DNA of 64,000 nucleotides from Paracoccaceae bacterium (GCA_030148005.1 JASBUI010000036.1:1-64000); one strand, 5' to 3'; shown: positions 21,016 to 32,542, counted from the stretch's first letter. A program made the numbers and translations. Notes: a model not told the origin generated them from the letters alone.

Positions 21016-22112
21016 TGCATCCCCTCCTTCAGCGACAGAACAAGTTCGGGGCGAATGACGCCGCCCACAGCCGGAATTGACCGCCCGCGCCCAAGAACGC
21101 GGGTCAAAGCGTCATAGCGCCCCCCGGTGGACACCGGCGGCATATCCGTTCGCCCAGCGGCATAGAAGCCAAAGACGAACCCGTCATAATATTCCAGCAA
21201 TGTGCGCCCATAGCGCGCCTCAAAGTCCAGCGTATCCACATCGACACCCCGTGCGGCAAGCGCCTCTAGCCGGGCGGCGACGCGCGCGACGGCCTTTTCG
21301 ATGGCCGGCAGGTCGACCGCCAGATCATGCAGCCGGCTAAGCGCATCCGGCGAGGCGCCGCGCACTTCCATCAAAGCGTCCAAAAGCGCAACTTCGCCAT
21401 TGGAAATCGGCGGCTCGACCGCGTCGGCCTTCAGCGCCTCGACCCGCTCTGTGATCTCGCCAATGCTGCGAAGCCCGATCATCGGCGCGGCCGCTTGCAC
21501 CATCGCGGCAACATCATCGCATTCCAAAAGCTCGCTTCGCGCCGCACTGGTCTGGCCGCGCCCTGCGAACCGGTCCAGAAGCGCCCGAAACCGCTTGGGC
21601 CGCCAGATATGGCGCATCAGCGCGCCCTTGCGCCGGTCCGAAGTGCAAAGCCCCGAAACCGCCGCCTTCAAAAGCCCCATATCGCCGGTCGACGCCCGAA
21701 GACCAAGCCCGTCCGTCGCCTGCTTCATAAGGGCAAAGACCTCGGCATCTGCCGCGGCAGGATCAGCGCCGTCAAAAACCTCATACCCGACCTGCATGTA
21801 TTCTGTCGCCCGCGCCGGATCATCGTCCTGCTTGCGAAACACCTCGCCCGCGTAGGTATAGCGCGCAGGTTCGGCGCCGTCGGACATGTGCATCTGCACG
21901 ACCGGAACCGTAAAATCGGGGCGCAGCATCCGCTCTCCGCGCAAAGGATCGCTTGTGACGAAAGCGCGGCCGCGAATGTCTTCGCCGTATAGGTCCAACA
22001 GCGTGTCCGCAGGTTGCAGGATATCGGCCTCGACCACCTGCGCGCCGGTCGATCCAAATAGATCCAGAAGGCGCGTGGCCTCTGCGCGAACCTGCGCCTT
22101 GGTGACCATCAC
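21012..22112 (-). CDS. hisZ: ATP phosphoribosyltransferase regulatory subunit
   Basis: HisRS-like without full catalytic motifs; lies between hisS and his[31 protein letters not shown]. Confidence 0.92.
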   Translation of the reverse strand: MMVTKAQVRAEATRLLDLFGSTGAQVVEADILQPADTLLDLYGEDIRGRAFVTSDPLRGERMLRPDFTVPVVQMHMSDGAEPARYTYAGEVFRKQDDDPARATEYMQVGYEVFDGADPAAADAEVFALMKQATDGLGLRASTGDMGLLKAAVSGLCTSDRRKGALMRHIWRPKRFRALLDRFAGRGQTSAARSELLECDDVAAMVQAAAPMIGLRSIGEITERVEALKADAVEPPISNGEVALLDALMEVRGASPDALSRLHDLAVDLPAIEKAVARVAARLEALAARGVDVDTLDFEARYGRTLLEYYDGFVFGFYAAGRTDMPPVSTGGRYDALTRVLGRGRSIPAVGGVIRPELVLSLKEGMQ

Positions 22113-23587
22113 TTGCCCTGCCTGTCCAGAATTTCGCGTAAAGCGGAAACCAGATCAGCGCGCGCAACCTCGACTTGAGCCGGCTGGCTTTTCCATTCCT
22201 CAAGACTTGCGTTTTCGGCGATTTTGGCACCCAGGATCAGGTCCTTGATCTGGACAACGCCGCGATCAAACTCATCGCCGCCCTGAATAACGGCAGCCGG
22301 AGAGCCGCGTTTGTCAGCGTATTTCAACTGGTTGCCAAAGTTCTTGGGGTTGCCAAGGTAGACCTCGGCGCGAAGACCCGCCGCGCGCAGCTCTGACACC
22401 ATCGCCTGATAGTCAGCCATGCGGTCGCGGTCCATGACAGTGACAACGACAGGCCCCGCCGCTGGCGCCGCACCCTTGCGACCCTTCTCGCGCAGGGCCG
22501 CCAACAGACGGTCAACGCCGATCGACACGCCCGTGGCCGGAACCACCTGACCGGTGAACCGCTTGACCAGATCGTCATAGCGCCCGCCGCCCGCGACCGA
22601 TCCGAACTGGCGCTTGCGGCCCTTGTCATCAAGAATTTCAAAAGTCAGCTCGGCCTCGAACACCGGGCCGGTGTAATAGCCAAGACCGCGCACGACCGAA
22701 GGGTCGATGACGATGCGGTCCGCGCCATAGCCTTGCGCGTCAAGTAGCGAGGCGATGGTTTCCAACTCGTCCACACCCTCTTGCCCGATGCCAGAGGCTC
22801 CGACAGCCTCTTTCAACTGTGCAAGCGTCGCGGCGTTGTCATTACCCTTTGCCGTCAGAAAGGCAATGACCGGTTCAGCGCGGTCAGGTTCAAGCCCCAC
22901 ACCGTCGATATAGGCACCCGATGCATCCAGACGCCCCTTGCCCAAAAGCTCGCGCACGCCAGCCTCGCCAACCTTGTCGAACTTGTCGATGGTGCGCAGA
23001 ACCGCAGCACGCTGATCCTCATCAACAAGCCCCATGGTTTCCAGAACGCCGTTCAGAACCTTGCGGTTGTTGACACGGATGATGTAGTCGCCGCGCGGAA
23101 TTCCCACAGCTTCAAGCGTGTCCGATAGCATCGCGCAAATCTCGGCGTCGGCTGCTACCGACGGCGCGCCAACAGTATCGGCATCGCATTGATAAAACTG
23201 GCGAAACCGGCCCGGTCCGGGCTTTTCATTGCGCCAGACCGGCCCCATCGCATAACGGCGGTAGGGCGTAGGAAGATCGTTGCGGTGCTGGGCATAGACC
23301 CGCGCCAGCGGCGCCGTCAGATCATAGCGCAGCGCTACCCAGCCGCTGTCATCTTCCTGCCATGCAAAGACGCCTTCGTTCGGGCGATCCACATCGGGCA
23401 GGAACTTGCCCAGCGCTTCGACCGTCTCGACCGCCGAGGTTTCTAGGGCGTCAAAACCATAGCGGTGATAGACCTCGGCAATCTGGCCAAGCATCTCTGT
23501 CCGCTCGGCGACATCCTCGCCAAAGTAGTCACGAAAGCCCTTGGGCGTCTCCGCCTTGGGCCGGGGTTGTTTTTTGACTTTGGCCAT
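22109..23587 (-). CDS. hisS: histidine--tRNA ligase
   Basis: [35 protein letters not shown] class II HisRS motifs. Confidence 0.96.
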   Translation of the reverse strand: MAKVKKQPRPKAETPKGFRDYFGEDVAERTEMLGQIAEVYHRYGFDALETSAVETVEALGKFLPDVDRPNEGVFAWQEDDSGWVALRYDLTAPLARVYAQHRNDLPTPYRRYAMGPVWRNEKPGPGRFRQFYQCDADTVGAPSVAADAEICAMLSDTLEAVGIPRGDYIIRVNNRKVLNGVLETMGLVDEDQRAAVLRTIDKFDKVGEAGVRELLGKGRLDASGAYIDGVGLEPDRAEPVIAFLTAKGNDNAATLAQLKEAVGASGIGQEGVDELETIASLLDAQGYGADRIVIDPSVVRGLGYYTGPVFEAELTFEILDDKGRKRQFGSVAGGGRYDDLVKRFTGQVVPATGVSIGVDRLLAALREKGRKGAAPAAGPVVVTVMDRDRMADYQAMVSELRAAGLRAEVYLGNPKNFGNQLKYADKRGSPAAVIQGGDEFDRGVVQIKDLILGAKIAENASLEEWKSQPAQVEVARADLVSALREILDRQGK

Positions 23588-23626
23588 ACGCCGCCCTCCG
23601 TTCCCGCGCGGTTTAGCCGAGGCGCG

Positions 23627-24085
23627 TCAGAGGGGCAACTCGGTCGTGTATTTAAGCTCTTTAAGAGCAAATGAACTTACCACCGAACGGACATGCGCGT
23701 TGCGCAAAAGATTGTGGGTCATGAAGCGTTCATAGGCTTCGACATCGCTGACGCGGACCTTCAGGATATAGTCGGATGTTCCCGACAATGCGTGGCATTC
23801 CATTATCTCGGGGTGCGAGCGGACGACACGGGCGAAATCGGCCAGCGCCTCTTCGCTGTGATCGCTTAGGGAAACAGATGCGAAAACGCAAAGTTTTGCG
23901 CCGGTCTTGGCAGGGCTAAGCAGGGCAACGCGGCCCTTGATGACACCCGCCGCCTCAAGCTCTTGCAGTTTGCGCCACACGGTACTTTGGGCCATCCCGG
24001 TCCGCCCGGCAATATCCGCCAAAGAGGCCGATGCATCGCGCTGAATTTCTCGCAAGATAGCAATCTCAGGATCAGATAATTCCAT
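23627..24085 (-). CDS. Lrp/AsnC family transcriptional regulator
   Basis: MELSDPEIAILREIQRDASASLADIAGRTGMAQSTVWRKLQELEAAGVIKG wHTH plus RAM domain; divergent from phhA. Confidence 0.93.
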   Translation of the reverse strand: MELSDPEIAILREIQRDASASLADIAGRTGMAQSTVWRKLQELEAAGVIKGRVALLSPAKTGAKLCVFASVSLSDHSEEALADFARVVRSHPEIMECHALSGTSDYILKVRVSDVEAYERFMTHNLLRNAHVRSVVSSFALKELKYTTELPL

Positions 24086-24116
24086 TATTCCACCATAAAT
24101 GGATTCCATTCCCATT
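24081..24116. promoter_or_regulatory. Candidate Lrp operator region between the Lrp-type gene and phhA
   Basis: TCCATT-N11-AATGGA (24081-24103) followed by TTCCATT and CCCATT half-site-like repeats. Confidence 0.4.
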
Positions 24117-24191
24117 TTTGTCCTGCCTGCCGCCCGGAAAGACAAGCATTTTCAGAAGATCGGCGCATTCTGGAGGGAAAGGAGATGCACA

Positions 24192-24977
24192 ATGCCCACC
24201 AAACAGCCCTATGTCTCGAAAACAGCTGGCCGCGATGGGCGCTACGCCTACAGCGAAGAAGAGCGCGGCGTCTGGTCAGAGCTTTTTGAACACCAGATGA
24301 AGTTTCTGGCCGAACGCGCCGCGCCGCAGTTCTTTGAAGGGATCGGCGCGCTGGGGCTGAACGGCGACGAAGTGCCCCAGATCATCGACATAAACAGCAG
24401 GCTTTCGAAACTGACCGGCGCCGGGGTTCAGGGTGTTCCGGCCATCATCCCGCCAAAGCAGTTCTTTGAGCTTCTTTCACAACGCAAGTTCCCCGTCGCG
24501 ACGTTCCTGCGCCGCCGCCGGGACATCGACTATATCGAAGAGCCTGACCTTTTTCACGAGGTCTTTGGCCACTGCCCGCTTTTGACCAACAGCGCCTATT
24601 GCGACTTTGTCGAACGGTTCGGGAAGGTCGCGCTTTCCTTGCCCAAGGGCACGTCATGGCACCTTTTCCGCCTGTTCTGGTTCACGGTGGAATTTGGCAT
24701 GATCCGCACGGGCGCGGGCATTCGCGCCTTTGGGGCCGGCATCGTGTCGTCACCATCCGAGGCCCGCTTTGCCACAAGCGGCAAGCCCGAAATGATCCCC
24801 TTTGATCTGATGACCGCTTTGCGCACGCCCTACCGGATCGACATCGTTCAGCCGCTTTACTTTGTCATCGACAGCTTTGAACAGCTTGTTTCGGTTCTTG
24901 ATCAGGACCTTGGCGCGGCGATTGCGCGCGCGAGAGAGCTTGGCGATCTTCCTGCCCGCTTTGAGACGGCGGCGTGA
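24192..24977 (+). CDS. phhA: phenylalanine 4-monooxygenase
   Basis: DIDYIEEPDLFHEVFGHCPLL iron-binding motif; FRLFWFTVEFGM. Confidence 0.95.
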   Translation: MPTKQPYVSKTAGRDGRYAYSEEERGVWSELFEHQMKFLAERAAPQFFEGIGALGLNGDEVPQIIDINSRLSKLTGAGVQGVPAIIPPKQFFELLSQRKFPVATFLRRRRDIDYIEEPDLFHEVFGHCPLLTNSAYCDFVERFGKVALSLPKGTSWHLFRLFWFTVEFGMIRTGAGIRAFGAGIVSSPSEARFATSGKPEMIPFDLMTALRTPYRIDIVQPLYFVIDSFEQLVSVLDQDLGAAIARARELGDLPARFETAA

Positions 24978-25020
24978 TCGGGCTATGCATTACGCCTGCG
25001 CGCGTGTAAGAGCCTTGGCC

Positions 25021-25230
25021 ATGAACGAAGATCACAAAACCTCTGTCGAGACACGCATCGCCCATCTTGAGCGCATGGTTGACGATCTGTCGGATGTCAT
25101 TGCCCGTCAGGACAGTGAACTGCGCCTTGTGATGCGCAAGCTTCAGGTTCTGGCCGAACGCGAGGCCGAGCGCGAGGCATCCGGCGCCTCGGGCGTGATG
25201 CTGGGCAACGAAAAACCGCCGCACTGGTAG
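25021..25230 (+). CDS. SlyX family protein
   Basis: 69 aa; ETRIAHLERMVDDLSDVIARQ...C-terminal PPHW. Confidence 0.82.
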   Translation: MNEDHKTSVETRIAHLERMVDDLSDVIARQDSELRLVMRKLQVLAEREAEREASGASGVMLGNEKPPHW

Positions 25231-25235
25231 CGGCG

Positions 25236-28200
25236 CTAAATCTCTTCGACGATCACGACCCCATCAAGCGACTTGATCGCGCCCTTGATCTGCGGGCTTA
25301 CGGGAAATTCCTGACCCAGATCAATCTCGACCTCTCCGGGCAGTTCGGGGTGCATCAGGCAAAGGTTCACCGGGCCGCGCGCCCGCATCTTGGCGTCTTT
25401 CGCCGCGCGTTCCAGCAGGGACGAAACAACGTTGATCGCCGCCGGATCATCCACGAAAACCTTCAGGCCCATACCGCCCGCGCCTGCGACCGCGCCATCA
25501 ATGGGCTGAATGCTTCGCGCCAGAAGCTTTAGCTGATCGCTTTCCTTCGTCGCCTCAACCGTAAGGACAACGTTCGATCCCGCCTCTAGATGTTCGCGCC
25601 CGGCCTCGAGCACATCCGAGAAGATCGTAACCTCATAAAGCCCCGTGGGATCGGAAAGCTGGGCAAAGGCAAAGCGGTTGCCGCGCGCCGATTTACGTTC
25701 TTGCCGGCCCGAAACCGACCCGGCCATCTTGGCAAGCGCAGGGCCGCGATCAGCAAGGGCCGTCACTTCGGCCAGTGTCATCACATCCTTGCGCTTGAGC
25801 GAAGTCATGTAGTCATCAAGCGGGTGACCCGACAGATAGAACCCGATCGCGATATGCTCTTCGGTCAGCCGCTCATTCGGAAGCCAGTCATCCGCCCCCG
25901 ACAGTCGCGGCTCTGGCAGGTCCTCACCGGCCTCACCAAAGAGCGATACCTGCGATGAGGCGCGCTGTTCATGCACGGCGGCCGAATAGCTTACCAGCGC
26001 ATCAAGGCTGTCAAAGACGCGGCGCCGGTTGGGATCAAGCTGATCAAAGGCGCCCGAACGTGCCAGCATTTCCATCGGACGTTTGCCGATACGTTTCAGA
26101 TCCACCCGGCGGGCGAAATCGTAAAGCGTGGCAAATGGCCGGTCCGCGCGCCCGTCGACGATCAGGCGCATGGCTTCGACGCCCACGTTCTTAAGAGCGC
26201 CCAGCGCATAAACGATGCGCCCGTCATCGACACCAAAGCTTGCCCCGGATCGGTTGACGCAAGGCGGAATGATCTCGATCTCAAGCTTGCGGCGCACCTC
26301 TTCGGCATAGACCGAAAGCTTGTCCGTCAGATGAAGATCGCAGTTCATCACACCGGCCATGAACTCGACCGGGTAGTTGGCCTTAAGCCATGCGGTCTGA
26401 TAGCTGACCACCGCATAGGCGGCGGCGTGCGATTTGTTGAAGCCGTAGTTGGCAAACTTGTCCAGAAGGTTCCAGACCTCGGTCGCCTTGGCCTTGTCGA
26501 CACCGTTCTTTGCCGCCCCTTCAAGGAACTTGGGACGCTCTGCGTCCATGGCGGCCTGAATCTTTTTACCCATCGCCCGGCGCAACAGGTCCGCGCCCCC
26601 AAGGCTATAGCCCGCCATTTCCTGGGCGATCTGCATAACCTGTTCCTGGTAAACGATAATTCCTTGGGTCTCATCAAGGATGGGATCGATCGTGGGATGC
26701 AGGTTTTCGCGTTCTTTCTGGCCGTTCTTGACCTCGCAGAAGGTCGGGATGTTTTCCATCGGGCCCGGACGGTAAAGCGCGACTAGCGCGATGATGTCTT
26801 CGATGCAGGTTGGCTTCATGCGCTTGAGCGCATCCATCATCCCCGAACTTTCCACCTGAAACACCGCAACGGTTTTTGCCGCAGCATAAAGTTCATAGGT
26901 CTTTTCATCGTCCAGCGGGATCGCACCGATGTCGATATCGATGCCGCGACCCTTTAAGAGGGTCAAAGCGTTCTGAATGATTGTCAGCGTCTTCAGGCCC
27001 AGAAAGTCGAATTTGACAAGGCCCGCCTGTTCAACCCATTTCATGTTGAACTGGGTCGCCGGCATGTCTGATCGCGGATCCTGATAAAGCGGAACCAACT
27101 CGTCCAGCGGCCTGTCGCCAATGACAACACCCGCCGCGTGGGTAGAGGCGTTTCGCAAAAGCCCCTCAACCTGTTGGCCATAGGTCAAAAGTCGGTCAAC
27201 AACCTCTTCCGCCTTGGCCTCTTCGCGTAGACGCGGCTCATCGGCCAGCGCCTTTTCGATGCTGACCGGTTTGACGCCCTCTACCGGGATCATCTTGGAC
27301 AGACGATCAACCTGACCATATGGCATTTGCAGAACCCGGCCGATATCGCGCACCGCCGCCTTGGACAAAAGCGCACCAAAGGTGATGATCTGCCCCACCT
27401 TGTCGCGGCCATATTTCTGCTGAACGTACCGGATCACCTCTTCGCGGCGGTCCATGCAAAAGTCGATGTCAAAGTCAGGCATCGACACCCGTTCGGGGTT
27501 CAGAAACCGTTCAAACAGAAGGCTGTAGCGCAAGGGGTCCAGATCGGTGATTGTCAGCGCATAGGCCACAAGGCTACCAGCGCCCGATCCGCGCCCCGGA
27601 CCAACGGGGATGTCATGATCCTTGGCCCATTTGATGAAATCGGCAACGATCAGGAAGTAGCCGGGGAACCCCATGCCCTCGATGATCCCAAGCTCAAACT
27701 CAAGGCGCTCTTCATACTCCTGAACGGTGGCTGCATGCGGGATGACCGAAAGCCGCTCTACCAGCCCGGCCTTGGCCTGACGGCGCAGCTCTTCAACCTC
27801 ATCATCGGCGAACTTGGGCAGGATGGGATCACGCCGCTCGGCGGCAAAGGCGCAGCGGCGGGCAATCTCGACCGTGTTTTGCAAGGCCTCGGGCAGATCG
27901 GCAAACAGCGCGGCCATCTCTTGCGGCGACTTGAAGTAGTGCTGGGGTGTCAGGCGCCGGCGCGGTTCCTGCTGGTCGACATAGGCCCCTTCCGAGATGC
28001 AGATAAGCGCATCATGCGCCTCATACATCTTCGATTTGGGGAAGTAGGCATCGTTGGTGGCCACCAGCGGCAAGTCCCGCTCATATGCCCATTCGACAAA
28101 CTGCCGCTCTGTACGCGCCTCGGCCTGCGGCAAGGTCCCTCCCTCACCGGGATGGCGCTGAAGCTCGACGTAAAGCCGGTCTTCGTAGATGCCTTGCAAC

Positions 28201-28685
28201 TCTTGCAAAAGCGCAGCGGCCTTGGGCGTCTGCCCGGCCGTGATCAGCCGCCCAAGCGGCCCGTCCGGCCCGCCCGTCAGACAGATCAGCCCCGCGCCAT
28301 GGGCGGCCAGTTCGGCCATCGAAACCTGCGGAATTTCCCCATGTTTATCAAGATAAAGCGCCGAGTTCAGCTTGAGCAGGTTGAGATACCCCGCCTCATT
28401 CTGGGCCAGCAAAACAAGGGGCGCGGGCGCTTTGGCGCGGGCGCCGGGTTCGGGCGGGTCATAGGCCAGATCAACCTGACACCCAAGGATCGGCTGAATG
28501 CCCGCATCTTGCGCGCTGACCGAAAACTCAAGCGCGGCGAACATGTTGTTGCTGTCGGTCACTGCAACGGCGGGCATTCCCACATCGCGGCACATCCCGG
28601 GCAACGCCTTTAGCCGAACCGCCCCTTCAAGAAGCGAGTATTCGCTGTGAACGCGCAGGTGAATGAATCGCGGTGCTTCTGCCAT
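25236..28685 (-). CDS. dnaE: DNA polymerase III subunit alpha
   Basis: PHP domain FIHLRVHSEYSLLEGAVRLKAL; GPGRGSGAGSLVAYAL; PDFDIDFCMDRR. Confidence 0.97.
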   Translation of the reverse strand: MAEAPRFIHLRVHSEYSLLEGAVRLKALPGMCRDVGMPAVAVTDSNNMFAALEFSVSAQDAGIQPILGCQVDLAYDPPEPGARAKAPAPLVLLAQNEAGYLNLLKLNSALYLDKHGEIPQVSMAELAAHGAGLICLTGGPDGPLGRLITAGQTPKAAALLQELQGIYEDRLYVELQRHPGEGGTLPQAEARTERQFVEWAYERDLPLVATNDAYFPKSKMYEAHDALICISEGAYVDQQEPRRRLTPQHYFKSPQEMAALFADLPEALQNTVEIARRCAFAAERRDPILPKFADDEVEELRRQAKAGLVERLSVIPHAATVQEYEERLEFELGIIEGMGFPGYFLIVADFIKWAKDHDIPVGPGRGSGAGSLVAYALTITDLDPLRYSLLFERFLNPERVSMPDFDIDFCMDRREEVIRYVQQKYGRDKVGQIITFGALLSKAAVRDIGRVLQMPYGQVDRLSKMIPVEGVKPVSIEKALADEPRLREEAKAEEVVDRLLTYGQQVEGLLRNASTHAAGVVIGDRPLDELVPLYQDPRSDMPATQFNMKWVEQAGLVKFDFLGLKTLTIIQNALTLLKGRGIDIDIGAIPLDDEKTYELYAAAKTVAVFQVESSGMMDALKRMKPTCIEDIIALVALYRPGPMENIPTFCEVKNGQKERENLHPTIDPILDETQGIIVYQEQVMQIAQEMAGYSLGGADLLRRAMGKKIQAAMDAERPKFLEGAAKNGVDKAKATEVWNLLDKFANYGFNKSHAAAYAVVSYQTAWLKANYPVEFMAGVMNCDLHLTDKLSVYAEEVRRKLEIEIIPPCVNRSGASFGVDDGRIVYALGALKNVGVEAMRLIVDGRADRPFATLYDFARRVDLKRIGKRPMEMLARSGAFDQLDPNRRRVFDSLDALVSYSAAVHEQRASSQVSLFGEAGEDLPEPRLSGADDWLPNERLTEEHIAIGFYLSGHPLDDYMTSLKRKDVMTLAEVTALADRGPALAKMAGSVSGRQERKSARGNRFAFAQLSDPTGLYEVTIFSDVLEAGREHLEAGSNVVLTVEATKESDQLKLLARSIQPIDGAVAGAGGMGLKVFVDDPAAINVVSSLLERAAKDAKMRARGPVNLCLMHPELPGEVEIDLGQEFPVSPQIKGAIKSLDGVVIVEEI

Positions 28686-28865
28686 GTCGGCACGATAGGT
28701 TTTCCGCAATTCGGGCGAAACCCGCAAAACGCAGATCGCGCACAAGAGACTTGCCAAAATCAATCTTCCCGGCCTACCTTGGCCGAGGTCCCGACGGGCC
28801 CCGCTTTACGCCGCATCGGGCGGGCGTCCATCTGTCGGAGTGTAAAGAAGGCGGCGAGAACAATT

Positions 28866-30236
28866 ATGGTCGACATCGCGTTTCTTTTGAATGGAGACGC
28901 TGTGCGCTTGGCCGATACGTCCCCGACGCGCACATTGTTGGATTGGCTTCGCGAAGAACGCGGCCTCACAGGAACCAAGGAAGGTTGTAACGAAGGCGAT
29001 TGCGGTGCCTGTACCGTCATGGTCACTGGCAGCGATGGCAAATCGCGTGCGCTGAACGCCTGTATCCTTTTCCTGCCCCAGTTGCATGGCAAGTCTGTTC
29101 GAACCGTCGAGGGAATCGCCGGCCCCAAGGGCCAGTTGCACCCCGTCCAAGAGGCTATGGTCACTCACCACGGAAGCCAGTGCGGCTTTTGCACGCCGGG
29201 CTTTGTCGTCTCGATGGCGGTTGCACATAAATCCGGCGCCTCAAACTTTGATGATCAGCTTGCTGGGAACCTTTGCAGGTGCACAGGCTATGCCCCCATC
29301 ATCCGCGCCGCCGAAGCCGCACAAGGCGCGCCGGTACCGGACTGGATGGAAGACACGCCGCCCGCCGATCTTGCCTCCCCGCAACCCTTTGCGCCGCAGT
29401 CGTCCGATGAACTTGCCGCCTGGTACCTTGAAAACCCCGATGCCACGCTGATTGCCGGCGCCACGGATGTCGGGCTTTGGGTTACCAAATCGCTGCGCAA
29501 TCTGGACAAGGTCGCCTTTCTGAACCAATGCGCGGATCTGGCGCGCATCTCGGTGACGAGCAAGGAAATCCGCATCGGCGCGGGCGTGACGATGACCGAT
29601 GTCGAAACCCTGATGCAGGACCACCACCCGGCCTTTGCCGAGATGATCCGCCGCTATGGCTCTGTTCAGGTGCGCAACGCCGCCACCATCGGCGGCAACA
29701 TCGCCAATGGCTCGCCCATCGGCGACGGCCCGCCCGCGCTGATCGCACTGGGCGCCCGGCTTATCTTGCGAAAAGGCCGCGACCGGCGCGAGATCGCGCT
29801 TGAGGATTTCTTTATCGAATATGGCAAGCAGGACCGCGCCGCGGGCGAATTTGTCGAGGCGATCAGCATCCCAAGACAGGCCGACACGCTGAAGGTCTAT
29901 AAGCTGTCCAAACGCTTTGATCAGGATATCTCGGCCGTATGCGGCGCTTTCAACGTCATCGTCGAGGACGACAAGATCACGGGCGCCCGCATCGCCTTTG
30001 GGGGAATGGCCGGAACACCCAAACGCGCCAGCCACGTAGAGGCGGCGCTGATCGGTCACGCATGGTCACAGGCGACGATCGAAAGCGCCATGACGCATAT
30101 GCGCGAAGACTTTGACCCGATGACAGACATGCGCGCCTCGGCCGATTACCGGATGGTCGCTGCGGAAAACATGCTGATGCGTTGTTTTCTGGAAGAACAA
30201 GGGCAAACGGTCAGCGTTTTGCAGGTGCAGTCATGA
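28866..30236 (+). CDS. xdhA: xanthine dehydrogenase small subunit (2Fe-2S/FAD)
   Basis: GTKEGCNEGDCGACTV, CGFCTPGFV, NLCRCTGY; FAD domain. Confidence 0.94.
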   Translation: MVDIAFLLNGDAVRLADTSPTRTLLDWLREERGLTGTKEGCNEGDCGACTVMVTGSDGKSRALNACILFLPQLHGKSVRTVEGIAGPKGQLHPVQEAMVTHHGSQCGFCTPGFVVSMAVAHKSGASNFDDQLAGNLCRCTGYAPIIRAAEAAQGAPVPDWMEDTPPADLASPQPFAPQSSDELAAWYLENPDATLIAGATDVGLWVTKSLRNLDKVAFLNQCADLARISVTSKEIRIGAGVTMTDVETLMQDHHPAFAEMIRRYGSVQVRNAATIGGNIANGSPIGDGPPALIALGARLILRKGRDRREIALEDFFIEYGKQDRAAGEFVEAISIPRQADTLKVYKLSKRFDQDISAVCGAFNVIVEDDKITGARIAFGGMAGTPKRASHVEAALIGHAWSQATIESAMTHMREDFDPMTDMRASADYRMVAAENMLMRCFLEEQGQTVSVLQVQS

Positions 30237-32542
30237 GCGTTGCCAAACCCCTTCCACATGATGCTTCGGTTCTGCATGTATCGGGCGAGGCCCGCTATAT
30301 CGACGACATTCCCGCGCCCGCAGGAACGCTGCACTTGGCGTTCGGCACCTCCTCTATTGCACGCGGCAAGATCACGAAAATGGATATCGAAGCGGTCCGC
30401 GGCGCAAGCGGCGTTGTCGCCGTTCTGACCTGCAATGACCTGCCGGGTGCGAACGATGTATCCCCGTCCATTCATGACGAACCTTTGCTGGCCGACGGTC
30501 AGGTTCATTACCTCGGCCAGCCGCTTTTCCTCGTGGTTGCAAAGTCGCATCTTGCGGCCCGCAAGGCGGCGCGGCTGGCAGATGTTCAATATGACGCCCT
30601 GCCTGCGATCCTGACGATCGAACAGGCCATGGCCGCCGACAGCCGCTTTGAGGAAGGCCCGCGCGTCTATGAAAAGGGCGACATCGAGGCCGCATTGAAA
30701 TCCGCGCCTCAGATGGTCGAAGGCACGATCGAGATCGGCGGGCAGGAACACTTCTACCTTGAAGGTCAGGCGGCGCTGGCACTGCCGCAAGAGGGCGGCG
30801 ACATGATCGTCCATTCCTCGACCCAGCATCCCACCGAGATCCAGCACAAGGTGGCAGAGGCCCTGAACGTGCCCATGCACGCCGTGCGCGTTGAAACCCG
30901 CCGCATGGGCGGCGGCTTTGGCGGCAAGGAAAGCCAGGGCAATGCGCTGGCCGTTGCAACGGCGGTCGCGGCAAGCCTTACCGGCCATGCCTGCAAAATG
31001 CGCTATGACCGCGACGACGACATGATGATCACCGGAAAACGCCATGATTTCCGTATCGCGTATCGCGCTGGTGTCGATCCGGATGGCAAGATCCTTGGCG
31101 TTGAATTTACGCACTGGGCGCGATGCGGCTGGGCGCAGGACCTATCGCTGCCGGTGGCCGATCGCGCCATGCTTCATGCCGACAATGCCTATCACCTGCC
31201 CGCGGCGCGCATCACTTCACATAGGCTTCGCACCAACACCCAGTCGGCCACCGCCTTTCGCGGCTTCGGCGGGCCGCAGGGGATGTTGGGGATCGAACGC
31301 GTCATGGATCACATCGCCCACAAACTGGGCCTTGATCCCTTGGAGGTTCGGCGCAGGAATTACTATCGCGCGGCCAAGGCTGGCACAGGCAAGGCGGCGG
31401 CCACGCCGCAACTGACGCCCTACCATATGCCGGTCGAGGATTTCATCCTGCATGAGATGACCGACGCCTTGGCCGAAAGCGCAAACTATGCCGAACGCCG
31501 CCGCGCGATTGCCGAGTGGAATGCCAGAAACCCGGTCCTGAAAAAGGGCATCGCGCTGACACCCGTCAAGTTCGGTATCTCTTTTACACTGACCCACCTG
31601 AATCAGGCTGGCGCTCTTGTGCATGTCTATCAGGACGGGTCGGTCCATCTGAACCACGGCGGCACCGAAATGGGTCAGGGCCTGTTTCAGAAGGTCGCGC
31701 AGGTTGCCGCGGCGCGTTTTGCGATCTCGCCGGAGCTGATAAAGATCACCGCCACCGATACCGCCAAAGTGCCCAACACATCCGCCACGGCCGCCTCTTC
31801 GGGCACCGATCTGAACGGAATGGCGGTCAAGGCGGCCTGTGACACCATCCGCGAACGCATGGCCGATTTTCTGGCCGCCGAGCATCAGGTCAAAGCGGGC
31901 GAGGTTCGCTTTGCCGACGGTCAGGTCCATGTCGGCGGCTCGACCTACAGCTTTGCCGAGGCTGCCAAACGCGCCTACGAGGGACGTGTCAGCCTGTCGG
32001 CCACCGGCTTTTACAAGACGCCCAAAGTGGCATGGGACCGGATCAAGGGCCGTGGGCGACCGTTCTTCTACTTTGCTTATGGCGCTTCGGTGACAGAGGT
32101 CGTGATCGACCGGCTGACCGGGGAAAACCGTATCCTGCGCACCGATATCCTGCATGACGCCGGCGCCACGCTGAACCCGGCGATCGACATCGGCCAGATC
32201 GAAGGCGGCTATGTGCAGGGCGCAGGCTGGCTAACCACCGAAGAGCTTGTCTGGGACGATCAGGGCCGCCTGCGCACCCATGCGCCATCGACCTACAAGA
32301 TCCCCGCAACATCAGACCGGCCCAAGGTTTTCAACCTGCGCCTTTGGGACGCCGAGAACCGCGAAGAGACGATCTATCGCTCCAAAGCCGTGGGTGAGCC
32401 GCCGCTGATGCACGGGATTTCGGCCTTCCTTGCCCTCTCGGATGCAATTGCCGCCTGCGGCAGCGCCTATCCCTGCCTTGATGCCCCGGCAACGCCCGAG
32501 CGCATCCTTTCGGCCATCCGCCGCATAGAGGAGCCGCGCTGA
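30233..32542 (+). CDS. xdhB: xanthine dehydrogenase molybdopterin-binding subunit
   Basis: GGGFGGKESQG, AFRGFGGPQGM; 4 bp overlap with xdhA. Confidence 0.94.
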   Translation: MSVAKPLPHDASVLHVSGEARYIDDIPAPAGTLHLAFGTSSIARGKITKMDIEAVRGASGVVAVLTCNDLPGANDVSPSIHDEPLLADGQVHYLGQPLFLVVAKSHLAARKAARLADVQYDALPAILTIEQAMAADSRFEEGPRVYEKGDIEAALKSAPQMVEGTIEIGGQEHFYLEGQAALALPQEGGDMIVHSSTQHPTEIQHKVAEALNVPMHAVRVETRRMGGGFGGKESQGNALAVATAVAASLTGHACKMRYDRDDDMMITGKRHDFRIAYRAGVDPDGKILGVEFTHWARCGWAQDLSLPVADRAMLHADNAYHLPAARITSHRLRTNTQSATAFRGFGGPQGMLGIERVMDHIAHKLGLDPLEVRRRNYYRAAKAGTGKAAATPQLTPYHMPVEDFILHEMTDALAESANYAERRRAIAEWNARNPVLKKGIALTPVKFGISFTLTHLNQAGALVHVYQDGSVHLNHGGTEMGQGLFQKVAQVAAARFAISPELIKITATDTAKVPNTSATAASSGTDLNGMAVKAACDTIRERMADFLAAEHQVKAGEVRFADGQVHVGGSTYSFAEAAKRAYEGRVSLSATGFYKTPKVAWDRIKGRGRPFFYFAYGASVTEVVIDRLTGENRILRTDILHDAGATLNPAIDIGQIEGGYVQGAGWLTTEELVWDDQGRLRTHAPSTYKIPATSDRPKVFNLRLWDAENREETIYRSKAVGEPPLMHGISAFLALSDAIAACGSAYPCLDAPATPERILSAIRRIEEPR

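Noticed and set aside
20302-22112. hisZ as an unusual duplicated HisRS
   Set aside because: Short-form HisG plus HisZ next to hisS is a known normal arrangement.
27327-28613. 428 aa plus-strand ORF opposite dnaE
   Set aside because: Shadow ORF of dnaE; no recognisable domains.
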